Shown in pieces: positions 1-6,316 of a DNA stretch of 7,345 nucleotides. This DNA comes from Clostridia bacterium (GTDB taxonomy: Bacteria > Bacillota > Clostridia > Oscillospirales > CAG-272). The position numbers and the translations under genes are program-made. Each line of letters starts with the position of its first letter. Within the stretch, counting starts at the first letter, position 1. The notes under the pieces are model-generated. The model saw nothing but the letters and a program-made list of their open reading frames with translations, was not told the DNA's origin and made no database searches. The DNA lies in the NCBI GenBank assembly GCA_017395715.1, contig JAFQNZ010000083.1, positions 1-7,345 of the forward strand, in the 5' to 3' direction.

Positions 1-2
1 AT

Positions 3-281
3 GTTCAACTTGGTCAAACGGATATGGCAGATGAATATATCCACCGTATTCTTGTAGCTTTGGAAAAGCATATGATAGAATCCGAGAAAGAAAACAAATC
101 TCAACTTCTGTACGCCACAACGCTACATAACGCCGTTCCAACCGAGCAGATATGCAAAAAACTATTGCAAAATATGTTAAGTATTCCGGAGTTTGAACAA
201 TTCAAGGATAGAATTTCCGACCTGCAAAAAAGGTACGAGGAATATGTTTCGCAAACACGAGGTGCAATCCATGAAAAATAA
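3..281 (+). CDS. 3' end of an unrecognised gene (left-truncated)
   Basis: An open frame enters from the left edge and ends at TAA 279-281, giving 92 visible residues. The first in-frame ATG (position 24) has no Shine-Dalgarno in front of it, so the gene most likely starts outside the window. The visible part is hydrophilic and probably helical. Its last third, rich in Lys, Glu, Gln and Arg, could form a coiled coil (around FEQFKDRISDLQKRYEEYV). There is no signal peptide and no membrane segment. The stop overlaps the next gene's start by 11 bases, which suggests one transcript and coupled translation. I do not recognise the family. The opening residues (LGQTDMADEYIHR) faintly recall the end of a tyrosine recombinase, but no catalytic residues can be checked, so I assign no function. 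Confidence 0.6.
   Translation, partial: VQLGQTDMADEYIHRILVALEKHMIESEKENKSQLLYATTLHNAVPTEQICKKLLQNMLSIPEFEQFKDRISDLQKRYEEYVSQTRGAIHEK
259..264 (+). promoter_or_regulatory. Ribosome binding site that fixes the lipoprotein start
   Basis: GAGGTG lies inside the end of the upstream gene; its GAGG core is 8 bases before ATG 271. This places the start at 271 rather than at the TTG at 193 in the same frame. Translation from 271 also begins exactly at a lipoprotein signal peptide. Confidence 0.7.
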
Positions 282-1629
282 AATTTCTTTTATATTCATA
301 CTTATACTGATAGCGATGTTGCTTGGGTCATGTGCGAATACACCTGACTTGCCGCAGGACACTGAACCGCCGACTTCTTTTAGCTCGACCGAAACACTGA
401 CCGAGACACCGCCGAACACAGAACCCCCAACTTCGGATAGCTTGACCGAAGCGCCTGCAGAGACGCCTGCAGATCCTTTTGAATCGCTTCGCTCAAGCGG
501 TGAAGAATGGATTTCTTACGGTCTTGCAGCGTATGAAGGCGAAAAACAAGTTGAAAATCTGAAAGAATTTTTCTCCGATCGCGCAAACCTGACCTACCTT
601 ACGTTGTATGATCACCTTTTTACGTATGATAAGGAAAAAACAGTTCCCGCAGCAGAAGCACTGTTTGCTTTTATTTACAACGAATACGGTGTTGAAGCGC
701 TATTGGATTTGGACAAACGTTGCGAATACAAAACCGCCTATCTCCAATCACTTGGGTTGGATCTCGAATACGGTCAAGACCTTAGAGTTGAAACCTTCCT
801 TGCTTCTATGGAATTCTCCTCGAATGCAATCTACAAGTACATTATAACCTTCGATAATGTAACCTACTATTTCAAAGATTTTAGCGCCGGTGCTCCTGCA
901 GAATATCACGGTTTCCTTTATTACAGCACTACCGGCTTGTTTGAACTGATCGAGTATATAAAATCCAACAACCTGAGCGAAGGACTGAATACCGACAGAA
1001 AGTTTAATTACTTTATGACCCTTGACGGAAGCGGATATAGCCAAACCCTTTATTCCAATGGAAATATGTATATAAACGGTTCAGATTCAACGCTTCACGA
1101 AGCTGTCCATGCAATGGGCGTCACCCAGAAAGATAACATTTGGTTAAGTGAGGGGCTTTGCAATTATTTTGGACGATCTCTTGGATTTAACGATCTGATT
1201 GCATCATCGTACATTCAGATTTTGACCCTGGTAAAGCAAGGATACTTCGATGAAAGAGCAAACGCAGGTGATACGCAAGCAATTCTTTACAAACAATTGT
1301 ATGAGGAATACGCTAAAGGCGGAGGTCAACTGGATTCTGTTCATGCCTTTGATTTTCGTTTGTACTTCGATATAAGCGCAAAAATGGAATTAGAATCGGA
1401 GGCTTACGTAACGCTTGGCGAAGCATACAAAGTTGTCAATAAAACCGAATGCAACGCGATCGGTAACGATATTTCATATGCACAAGCCACCTCTCTTGTC
1501 CAGTATCTTGCTGACACATACGGAATCGAAAAAGTGCTCGATGCCTATCACTCTCAGGATATAGAAACTGCTTTGGGAAAAGGTTATGAAGAATTAAAAA
1601 CAGATTGGTTAGCATACTTATACAAGTAA
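271..1629 (+). CDS. Secreted lipoprotein with HExxH zinc-metallopeptidase signature
   Basis: The product is 452 residues. Residues 1-20 form a type II signal peptide (MKNK, a hydrophobic core, then LGS) and Cys21 is the lipidation site, so the protein should be anchored on the outer face of the membrane. Residues about 22-70 are a Thr/Pro/Glu-rich tether containing a 19-residue tandem repeat. The body carries HEAVH at 276-280 and WLSEG at 291-295. His276, His280 and Glu294 resemble the zinc ligands of gluzincin-type (Peptidase_MA-like) peptidases, and Glu277 would be the general base. The 13-residue gap between HExxH and the third ligand is shorter than in thermolysin-type enzymes. The peptidase role is inferred from these motifs; the substrate is unknown. 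The start has a good ribosome binding site and overlaps the upstream gene. The gene ends 17 bases before a terminator shared with spoIVB. Confidence 0.75.
   Translation: MKNKISFIFILILIAMLLGSCANTPDLPQDTEPPTSFSSTETLTETPPNTEPPTSDSLTEAPAETPADPFESLRSSGEEWISYGLAAYEGEKQVENLKEFFSDRANLTYLTLYDHLFTYDKEKTVPAAEALFAFIYNEYGVEALLDLDKRCEYKTAYLQSLGLDLEYGQDLRVETFLASMEFSSNAIYKYIITFDNVTYYFKDFSAGAPAEYHGFLYYSTTGLFELIEYIKSNNLSEGLNTDRKFNYFMTLDGSGYSQTLYSNGNMYINGSDSTLHEAVHAMGVTQKDNIWLSEGLCNYFGRSLGFNDLIASSYIQILTLVKQGYFDERANAGDTQAILYKQLYEEYAKGGGQLDSVHAFDFRLYFDISAKMELESEAYVTLGEAYKVVNKTECNAIGNDISYAQATSLVQYLADTYGIEKVLDAYHSQDIETALGKGYEELKTDWLAYLYK
358..471 (+). repeat. Two tandem 57-bp coding repeats in the lipoprotein tether
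   Basis: Residues 30-48 and 49-67 of the lipoprotein align as two 19-residue units of the form TEPPTS-x-S-x-TE followed by ETP. Positions 358-414 and 415-471 encode them. The DNA copies have diverged at many sites, so this is an older duplication under protein-level constraint. It probably lengthens the flexible stalk between the lipid anchor and the folded domain. Confidence 0.7.
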
Positions 1630-1646
1630 CAATTAAATGAATGATC

Positions 1647-1690
1647 AAAAGGCAATATCAAACCGTTTTTTCGGAATGATATTGCCTTTT
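1647..1690. terminator. Bidirectional intrinsic terminator between convergent genes
   Basis: A perfect 14-bp inverted repeat (AAAAGGCAATATCA at 1647-1660 and its complement at 1677-1690) encloses 16 bases. Inside the loop, CCG/CGG (1663-1665 and 1672-1674) can extend the pairing. The A-run on one side and the T-run on the other let it serve both strands. It lies 17 bases after the lipoprotein stop and 2 bases beyond the spoIVB stop. Confidence 0.85.
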
Positions 1691-1692
1691 CT

Positions 1693-2769
1693 TTACACCG
1701 TCGCATTCAACATATTTTCAATAAAGATCCCGTACCCTCTCGTCGGGTCGTTCACCATCACGTGCGTCACAGCGCCCACAATTTTCCCGTTCTGGATAAT
1801 CGTGGAACCCGACATACCCTGCACGATGCCGCCAGTTTCTTCCAAAAGTCGCGGGTCGGTCACTTCAATGATGAAGTTTTTAGCATCGCCTTTAGGGCTT
1901 GTGATCTTCACGATGCGAACGCTGTATTCAGTCACCTTGCCGCCTGTCAAGGTGCAAAAGATCGAAGCATCGCCCTCTTTCACCTCTTGACGATCGGCAA
2001 GCGGCATGGGCGGAACAAGAGACTCCGCATCCACTTCGCTGAAACGGCCGTACACCCCGGCGGCTGTGTTTTTCATCAGAATACCCGAAAGCGCGCAGTC
2101 AAAATAACCCTTCAGTTCACCGGGCGCACCCGCTTTGCCTTTTCTGACAGAAACCACCGATATGTCATACACATTTCCGCGAAGAAGCGGCATCAAAACG
2201 CCGGTATCACTGTCGCAGATACCGTGACCGAGCCCCCAAAACTCTCCCGTTTTGGCGTTCACCAAAGTCACCGTACCAATGCCGGCCGTGGAATCTCTCA
2301 CCCATATCCCGGCGCGGTAAATACCCGATTCGTCCTTTTCGGGTAAAAACGAAACCGACTTTCTTTCTCCGTCGCGCACCACTTCAAGCGTCACCTTGTT
2401 GCCGCCGCAGCCCTCAATACAGCCAATCACCTCGGCAACGGTATTCACACGCTTGCCATTGATGGTCTCGATCACATCTTTGGTACAAAGCCCCGCTTTT
2501 TCGGCAGGACATTCTCCGCCCTTGCCGGAGCGTGAAAAGCCAACCACAAGCACCCCTTTGGTTGACATCCTCACACCAAAGCTCATACCGCCCGGGCAGT
2601 AAAGCGCTTCTTCCACGCCCTGCGTTGAGACTGCCTCGTGAGACTTGGCGGTACTGAAGACACTCGGAATTTTGTGGGGCACCAGTGCCGAAACCGTCAC
2701 CGTGATCACAAGCACCACCCAAAGTGCCGAGCAGAACACCCTTTTGATTTTTCTCAGCATATTATACAT
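1693..2769 (-). CDS. spoIVB: SpoIVB-type sporulation serine peptidase (S55) with PDZ domain
   Basis: The product is 358 residues. In Bacillus subtilis, SpoIVB is secreted from the forespore into the intermembrane space and triggers SpoIVFB-dependent activation of pro-sigma-K. Here residues about 11-30 form one N-terminal membrane segment or uncleaved signal. Residues about 60-145 are a PDZ domain, and the S55 peptidase domain follows. Probable catalytic residues are His182 in GLGHGICD, Asp305 in VTDPRLL and Ser320 in GMSGS. The family signature GAVTHVMVNDPTRGYGI is near the C-terminus. The protein is shorter than the B. subtilis one (about 425), mainly in the N-terminal part. ATG 2769 is chosen, with ATG 2760 as an alternative; no further in-frame start exists before an upstream stop. 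The gene lies downstream of sipL and sigK, with a probable promoter of its own. The spo0A gene that usually follows is absent. Confidence 0.95.
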   Translation of the reverse strand: MYNMLRKIKRVFCSALWVVLVITVTVSALVPHKIPSVFSTAKSHEAVSTQGVEEALYCPGGMSFGVRMSTKGVLVVGFSRSGKGGECPAEKAGLCTKDVIETINGKRVNTVAEVIGCIEGCGGNKVTLEVVRDGERKSVSFLPEKDESGIYRAGIWVRDSTAGIGTVTLVNAKTGEFWGLGHGICDSDTGVLMPLLRGNVYDISVVSVRKGKAGAPGELKGYFDCALSGILMKNTAAGVYGRFSEVDAESLVPPMPLADRQEVKEGDASIFCTLTGGKVTEYSVRIVKITSPKGDAKNFIIEVTDPRLLEETGGIVQGMSGSTIIQNGKIVGAVTHVMVNDPTRGYGIFIENMLNATV

Positions 2770-2771
2770 CG

Positions 2772-2804
2772 CTTTGCTGCATTCACAGCAAAGACCCTTT
2801 CCTC
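2772..2804 (-). promoter_or_regulatory. spoIVB Shine-Dalgarno separated from its AUG by a hairpin
   Basis: On the minus strand GAGGAAAGGG (2804-2795) is a strong Shine-Dalgarno, but 25 bases separate it from ATG 2769. Twenty-two of those bases are a perfect hairpin: CTTTGCTG/CAGCAAAG (8 bp) around a 6-base loop, at 2772-2793. If it folds, the effective distance from GAGG to AUG falls to about 9 bases, close to optimal. The pairing is seen directly; the bridging role is inferred. Confidence 0.5.
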
Positions 2805-2817
2805 GGAATAAATAGAA

Positions 2818-2833
2818 GGCAAAACGCTTTGCC
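2818..2833 (-). other. Small hairpin in the spoIVB leader
   Basis: GGCAAA and TTTGCC pair perfectly around 4 bases. On the minus strand a T-rich stretch follows. It would sit near the 5' end of a transcript starting at the proposed spoIVB promoter, perhaps as a stabilising 5' stem. It could instead be a weak terminator for sipL read-through. Six base pairs are too few to decide. Confidence 0.35.
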
Positions 2834-2843
2834 GTTCAGATTT

Positions 2844-2872
2844 TAGTCTAAACCGAGAGAGGGCTTTTATGC
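2844..2872 (-). promoter_or_regulatory. Possible forespore (sigma-G/F type) promoter for spoIVB
   Basis: On the minus strand GCATA (2872-2868) is followed after 17 bases by TAGACTA (2850-2844). These resemble the -35 and -10 elements used by forespore sigma factors in B. subtilis, and spoIVB there is forespore-expressed. The -10 matches CATACTA at 5 of 7 positions. The call is by eye from a short motif and depends partly on context. Confidence 0.4.
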
Positions 2873-2921
2873 TTTGAAAATACTGTCATTGCCGAAAAAC
2901 GCGTAACAAATACAGGAAAAA

Positions 2922-4505
2922 TCAGGAAATCACACCGCTGAATATCTCCTTGCTTTTGGGCGGCAAAATCAGCGCCCGTCTGCCCACACCGCCGTTTTCT
3001 CCTCCCGTGAGAAAGAGGCGGTCGGTTGAAATTTTATATTTTTTCGCAATATCCCAAAGTGACTCATTGGCAGTCGGAAAATACACCGTAAAGGCAGACT
3101 CATCTCTCTTTTCTGTCTCGGCAAGCACCGCACTCGAAAAGATCACTCTTTCTTTTACATTCTCCCACGCCAAAATACTCACCGTCATAGGAATCTCCAC
3201 CGTGAGTTTTCCGTCAAGTAGCGTTGCCTTTCCGTTTTCGGGCATGGCGCGCAAGAAACATTCCGGCTTTTCACTGAAAGACAGATCGGTTGGTAAGGAG
3301 AACGGAAGGTCCACCGTTTCACAAACCATACTGCCATCCTCTTCCAAAATCAGAACATAAGCGAGCAACGTGCCTTCCGCAATGCCTTTTCTATCGTCAC
3401 CCAAAGTCAAATATACCCCTTTCACGGCGGGGATCATACCCATCACGCTTCCGTTTTCCTTAAAAGATGCCTCCTTCGTACAGCGATGTGAAAGGATCTG
3501 TTTGCCCACACTGCGCGAGATGCGGATCTCACCTTCTGTGTTTTCGCATTCGTAGCGTGTGGAATACATATCCTTAACAGCAAGCATCGTTTCTCGGCAC
3601 TCGCATATTGCCTGAATGCCGTAGGAAAAATCAAGCTCCAATATGCGCTTTTCGCCTTGCGCGTTTTCGGCAGGCACACAGGATATTTTTTCGCAGTATA
3701 ACGAAGCAAGGCAAAGATCGCCCTCACAAGCGCCCTCGCACGGAACCAGCGAGGAAAGCGAGATGGCGTGATGTAAGAAACGAAGAGACGTGTCGTCCTT
3801 GCCGTCCTCACGAAACGCCACCGTCACATCCGCCGTGGCATTCACGGCAACAGCATCCTTTCGCGCTTCGCATCTGACACCCGAAAAGGTAATATCGCAA
3901 AACAAAACCTCGCCCACAGCGCCCATCGGCGCTTCTATACGGATATCATCCCCCGATTCAAGACCGCTTACCGCTTTGTGACGAAGAGAAAGATAGGAAA
4001 TCTCCTCGTTTTTTTCTTCAAAGCTTTCAATATCCGCCCGCGTCAGCTGACTCGGAAAACGCACCGAAGCATCCCGACGCTCCCAGGTAAACAGACCGGG
4101 ATTGACCTTCGCCTTGATTCCGATTTTTCGCGGATTGACCGATCTTGCATTCACGCTTTCAAGATTCGGCATGAACACCGCCGTGTATTCCCCGTCGGCT
4201 GAACCGAGCGGCGCACTGCCTTCGTATTCAAGCGTGAACGGCACCGAACAGTTTTTGCCTTCGTCGCTCACGAACAAAACACGGCACAAAAGCTCACCTG
4301 CGTAAAAAGCCTTGCCGCCCTCGGCGTAGCCGTTTGACGGAACAAGTGACGCACTCACCGATAAAATACGTTTGATATCTGCATAAGAATCGGGCAGAAT
4401 ACAGTCACGCGAAATTTCAATCAGCCCAAGCGGCAAGCCTTGCGCGCCGTCTGTTGTGCGAAGCGATACCTCGCGTTTTTTTTGAAGATTTTCCTGATAC
4501 TCCAC
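2922..4505 (-). CDS. sipL: SipL-like spore morphogenesis protein (DUF3794/SPOCS repeats + C-terminal LysM)
   Basis: The product is 527 residues, without signal peptide or membrane segment, so it should act in the mother-cell cytosol. Residues about 38-100, 198-255 and 350-405 look like three copies of the beta-rich DUF3794/SPOCS module. The first opens with the typical ILPDSYADIKRIL. Residues 472-515 form a LysM domain (TVYFPTANESLWDIAKKYKI to ALILP, Trp484 in the SLWDIAKKY segment). This architecture matches Clostridioides difficile SipL, whose LysM binds SpoIVA and links coat to spore surface; equivalence here is inferred from architecture and neighbours. The GTG start at 4505 is chosen because AAAGGAG (4521-4515) lies 9 bases before it. 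An ATG at 4574 would overlap sigK and has no ribosome binding site. The gap to sigK is 53 bases. No obvious terminator separates it from spoIVB. Confidence 0.85.
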   Translation of the reverse strand: MEYQENLQKKREVSLRTTDGAQGLPLGLIEISRDCILPDSYADIKRILSVSASLVPSNGYAEGGKAFYAGELLCRVLFVSDEGKNCSVPFTLEYEGSAPLGSADGEYTAVFMPNLESVNARSVNPRKIGIKAKVNPGLFTWERRDASVRFPSQLTRADIESFEEKNEEISYLSLRHKAVSGLESGDDIRIEAPMGAVGEVLFCDITFSGVRCEARKDAVAVNATADVTVAFREDGKDDTSLRFLHHAISLSSLVPCEGACEGDLCLASLYCEKISCVPAENAQGEKRILELDFSYGIQAICECRETMLAVKDMYSTRYECENTEGEIRISRSVGKQILSHRCTKEASFKENGSVMGMIPAVKGVYLTLGDDRKGIAEGTLLAYVLILEEDGSMVCETVDLPFSLPTDLSFSEKPECFLRAMPENGKATLLDGKLTVEIPMTVSILAWENVKERVIFSSAVLAETEKRDESAFTVYFPTANESLWDIAKKYKISTDRLFLTGGENGGVGRRALILPPKSKEIFSGVIS

Positions 4506-4534
4506 AAGCAAATTCTCCTTTAAGATTTTTGATA

Positions 4535-4564
4535 AATATATGCCATCGCAAAAGTTGTTTATAC
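4535..4564 (-). promoter_or_regulatory. Possible mother-cell (sigma-E type) promoter for the sipL-like gene
   Basis: On the minus strand CATATATT (4542-4535) matches the B. subtilis sigma-E -10 consensus CATACAHT at 7 of 8 positions. GTATAAA (4564-4558), 15 bases upstream, is a weak -35 overlapping the sigK stop codon. It would give a very short leader carrying the AAAGGAG site. Early mother-cell expression would fit a SipL role. This rests on motif matching only. Confidence 0.35.
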
Positions 4565-5221
4565 ATCCGAGCACGCAGTCGGCAGGTTCATGGCATCATA
4601 CAGCTTCTCCAGTGCCGATTTTTCAATGCGGCTGACATACGAGCGCGAAATCCCCATCTCCTCGGCAAGCTCGCGCTGTGTCAAGGGCTTGGTGTTATCG
4701 ATCCCATACCGCCGTGTGATGATGTAACGCTCGCGCTCCGAAAGACAAGTGTCAAGAAGCGCCAGGGCTTTTCGGCTGGCAATGCGGTTAAAGACCTCAT
4801 CCGAAACCGATTCGTCCGAGCAGATGATATCCATATAGGTCAAAGGATTGCCGTCCTTATCCACGTCAATGGTATCGTGCATCGAAACCTCACAGCGATT
4901 TTTCTTTTTGGAACGAAAATGCATCAGAATCTCATTTTGCAAGCATTTTCCTGCATAGGTCGCAAAGCGCGCGCCGTTTGTGGGATTAAACGAATCGATC
5001 GCCTTGATCAGACCGATCGTGCCGATTGAAATGAGATCCTCTGTGTTCTCCTCATTTTGCCCGTATTTTTTGACAATATGCGCCACAAGACGCATATTGT
5101 GTAAGATCAGCTTTTCTCTTGCCGCCATACTTCCCTCTTTCATGGCGGCAAAGCATTCCCTTTCCTCTTTGGCGGAAAGCGGTGGCGGAAAGGACTGTTT
5201 TTCCTCCACACGCAAAAACAT
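4559..5221 (-). CDS. sigK: Late mother-cell sporulation sigma factor sigma-K
   Basis: From ATG 5221 the product has 220 residues. Region 2 (about 25-105) contains HNMRLVAHIVKKY, EDLISIGTIGLIKAIDSF and QNEILMHFRSKKK. Region 4 (about 158-208) contains LSERERYIITRRYG and the helix-turn-helix TQRELAEEMGISRSYVSRIE. The AHIVKKY and MHFRSKKK segments favour sigma-K over sigma-E. The reading frame is continuous, with no skin-type insertion, so no excision is needed. The start is uncertain. ATG 5221 has a poor ribosome binding site. The frame stays open upstream and encodes IFTRLFVKFIFMFLRVEE, which resembles a sigma-K pro-sequence. A strong GGGAGGG (5268-5262) lies 7 bases before an in-frame ATA at 5254-5252 (231 residues). 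GTG 5239 is another option. Sigma-K directs late coat and cortex genes; pro-sigma-K is the target of the pathway started by SpoIVB, encoded 1.8 kb downstream. Confidence 0.92.
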   Translation of the reverse strand: MFLRVEEKQSFPPPLSAKEERECFAAMKEGSMAAREKLILHNMRLVAHIVKKYGQNEENTEDLISIGTIGLIKAIDSFNPTNGARFATYAGKCLQNEILMHFRSKKKNRCEVSMHDTIDVDKDGNPLTYMDIICSDESVSDEVFNRIASRKALALLDTCLSERERYIITRRYGIDNTKPLTQRELAEEMGISRSYVSRIEKSALEKLYDAMNLPTACSDV

Positions 5222-5231
5222 AAAAATAAAC

Positions 5232-5251
5232 TTCACAAAGAGTCTTGTGAA
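5232..5251 (-). repeat. 7-bp inverted repeat at the start of sigK
   Basis: TTCACAA (5232-5238) and TTGTGAA (5245-5251) are perfect complements around AGAGTC. The repeat begins right after the candidate ATA codon and covers the alternative GTG start (5239-5237), which pairing would hide. It could be a small mRNA hairpin or an operator-like palindrome; the sequence does not decide. Confidence 0.5.
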
Positions 5252-5261
5252 TATGCGGCAT

Positions 5262-5268
5262 CCCTCCC
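5262..5268 (-). promoter_or_regulatory. Strong Shine-Dalgarno in front of the sigK leader
   Basis: GGGAGGG on the minus strand is the best ribosome binding site near sigK. The in-frame codon at optimal distance (7 bases) is ATA at 5254-5252. An ATG touches the site directly, but it is out of frame and too close. The site therefore argues for a start upstream of ATG 5221. Confidence 0.5.
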
Positions 5269-5358
5269 AACAGGTATTGTTATCAGCCCACAACTCATAT
5301 ATATGCCCGCCCGCTCGTCCTTTTTCGTCATGTTCCTTGCCAAAATATGCAAAAAAAC

Positions 5359-5387
5359 TTGCGAAAGACCTTGTTTTGTGCTATACT
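5359..5387 (+). promoter_or_regulatory. Vegetative (sigma-A) promoter of the ppx operon
   Basis: TTGCGA (5359-5364), a 17-base spacer and TATACT (5382-5387), with TG one base before the -10 hexamer (extended -10), make a convincing housekeeping promoter. Transcription would start near 5394, giving a leader of roughly 27 bases with AAAGG (5407-5411) 9 bases before ATG 5421. The divergent sigK has no such element, which fits sporulation-only expression. Confidence 0.8.
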
Positions 5388-5420
5388 GTTTTGATGAATC
5401 CTCGTGAAAGGTAACAAAAC

Positions 5421-6314
5421 ATGAACTACGCCATTCTCGATATCGGCTCCAACACCATCAAAATGACGATCTTTTCCGGAGAGGGAGAGATTCTGTTAAG
5501 AAAATCCACCGCCGCAGGGCTGATCTCCTATGTCAAAAACGGAATCTTGACAGAAGACGGTATCACGCTTCTTGCCGATATTATGCTGCAATACGATAAA
5601 ATCGCACGCGATACGGGTGCAGAGAGACTCTATCCCTTTGCCACAGCCTCCCTGCGCGCCGCCTCCAATCACCAAGAGGTTATTGACGAAATTGAAAAAC
5701 GTACCTCTTACAAAATAGACCTTGTCAGCGGTGAAGAGGAAGCAGCGCTTTCTTACTACGGTGTTTGCAAAACCCTGCCCGATTCAAAAGGACCTATGAT
5801 CCTTCTTGATATCGGCGGCGGAAGTCTTGAGATCGTTGCCCCTCATCATCATCTTGCCACTTCTCTTCCCGTGGGCGCGCTTGCCATGTATGTGAAGTTT
5901 GTCAAAAACATCCTCCCCACCAAAGAGGAACTCGAAGAGATCTACCGTCACACCCAAACACTTGCCCAAAACGCCGGCATCACCAAAAAATCGGAAGATG
6001 TTTGTGCCACCGGCGGTTCTTTACGCGCCTTCTGCCGTTTTCATGCTCATGTTTTCAAAAAAACATTTTCAAACGATGCAAACTATACCGTCACACGCGA
6101 AGAGATCGTACAGCTTCTCACACGCGTTGCCGACATGGACTTAGAAACCAAACTCACCGTGATCCGCCTGTTGCCCGAACGCACACACACCTTTGCCACA
6201 GCACTCACGGCAATTCTCGCCATTCTTGATACTCTCGGTGCGAGTTGTCTCACGGTTGTTGCGGGAGGCGCACGAGAGGGCTACTTTATGAAGATCAAAC
6301 AAAAGGAAAGATAA
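5421..6314 (+). CDS. Ppx/GppA-family phosphatase (exopolyphosphatase-like, short form)
   Basis: The product is 297 residues with the ASKHA-fold motifs of the Ppx/GppA family. They are the phosphate-1 loop DIGSNTIK (7-14), the ATASLRAA strand (74-81), SGEEEA (103-108) with Glu106 as probable catalytic residue, the phosphate-2 loop DIGGGSLE (130-137), and TGGSLRA (197-203). GGAREG (282-287) lies near the C-terminus. Family members remove terminal phosphate from polyphosphate or hydrolyse pppGpp; the sequence does not tell which. The length fits the two-domain form without the C-terminal HD-type extension of E. coli Ppx. No signal peptide is seen, so it should be cytosolic. It is the first gene of an operon with a sigma-A promoter and lies 2 bases ahead of an RNA methyltransferase gene. 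That pairing suggests housekeeping or stress metabolism rather than sporulation. Confidence 0.92.
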   Translation: MNYAILDIGSNTIKMTIFSGEGEILLRKSTAAGLISYVKNGILTEDGITLLADIMLQYDKIARDTGAERLYPFATASLRAASNHQEVIDEIEKRTSYKIDLVSGEEEAALSYYGVCKTLPDSKGPMILLDIGGGSLEIVAPHHHLATSLPVGALAMYVKFVKNILPTKEELEEIYRHTQTLAQNAGITKKSEDVCATGGSLRAFCRFHAHVFKKTFSNDANYTVTREEIVQLLTRVADMDLETKLTVIRLLPERTHTFATALTAILAILDTLGASCLTVVAGGAREGYFMKIKQKER

Positions 6315-6316
6315 CC

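Noticed and set aside
3..100. C-terminal tail of a tyrosine recombinase, which would mark a mobile element
   Set aside because: Only a vague LGQ...YIHR resemblance is present. The catalytic residues would lie outside the window, and about 75 further residues do not fit a typical recombinase end.
193..270. Upstream TTG extension of the lipoprotein
   Set aside because: It would put 26 polar residues ahead of a clear lipoprotein signal peptide. ATG 271 has its own ribosome binding site.
1762..2346. 194-residue open frame on the plus strand
   Set aside because: It is antisense to spoIVB, whose protein is clearly conserved. The frame has no recognisable motif and low-quality composition rich in His and Arg.
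2771..2831. GCAAAGCG occurring twice in the spoIVB leader as a possible operator
   Set aside because: Both copies (minus strand) fall in hairpin arms, which explains them. Two 8-base matches in AT-rich intergenic DNA are weak evidence of a protein-binding site.
4506..4574. ATG at 4574 as start of the sipL-like gene
   Set aside because: It overlaps the sigK end and lacks a ribosome binding site, whereas GTG 4505 has AAAGGAG at good distance.
4454..5029. 191-residue open frame on the plus strand
   Set aside because: It is antisense to sigK and the sipL-like start. The conserved sigma-factor motifs are on the other strand, and no ribosome binding site supports this frame.
5052..5270. Minus-strand frame with an ATG right beside GGGAGGG
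   Set aside because: The ATG touches the Shine-Dalgarno, leaving no spacing. The frame runs out of phase through sigK and encodes nothing recognisable, so the Shine-Dalgarno more likely serves the sigK frame.
5296..5306. CATATATA as a sigma-E -10 element for sigK
   Set aside because: No matching -35 element lies 14-16 bases upstream. A consensus-like GCATATT further up is at the wrong distance from any -10.
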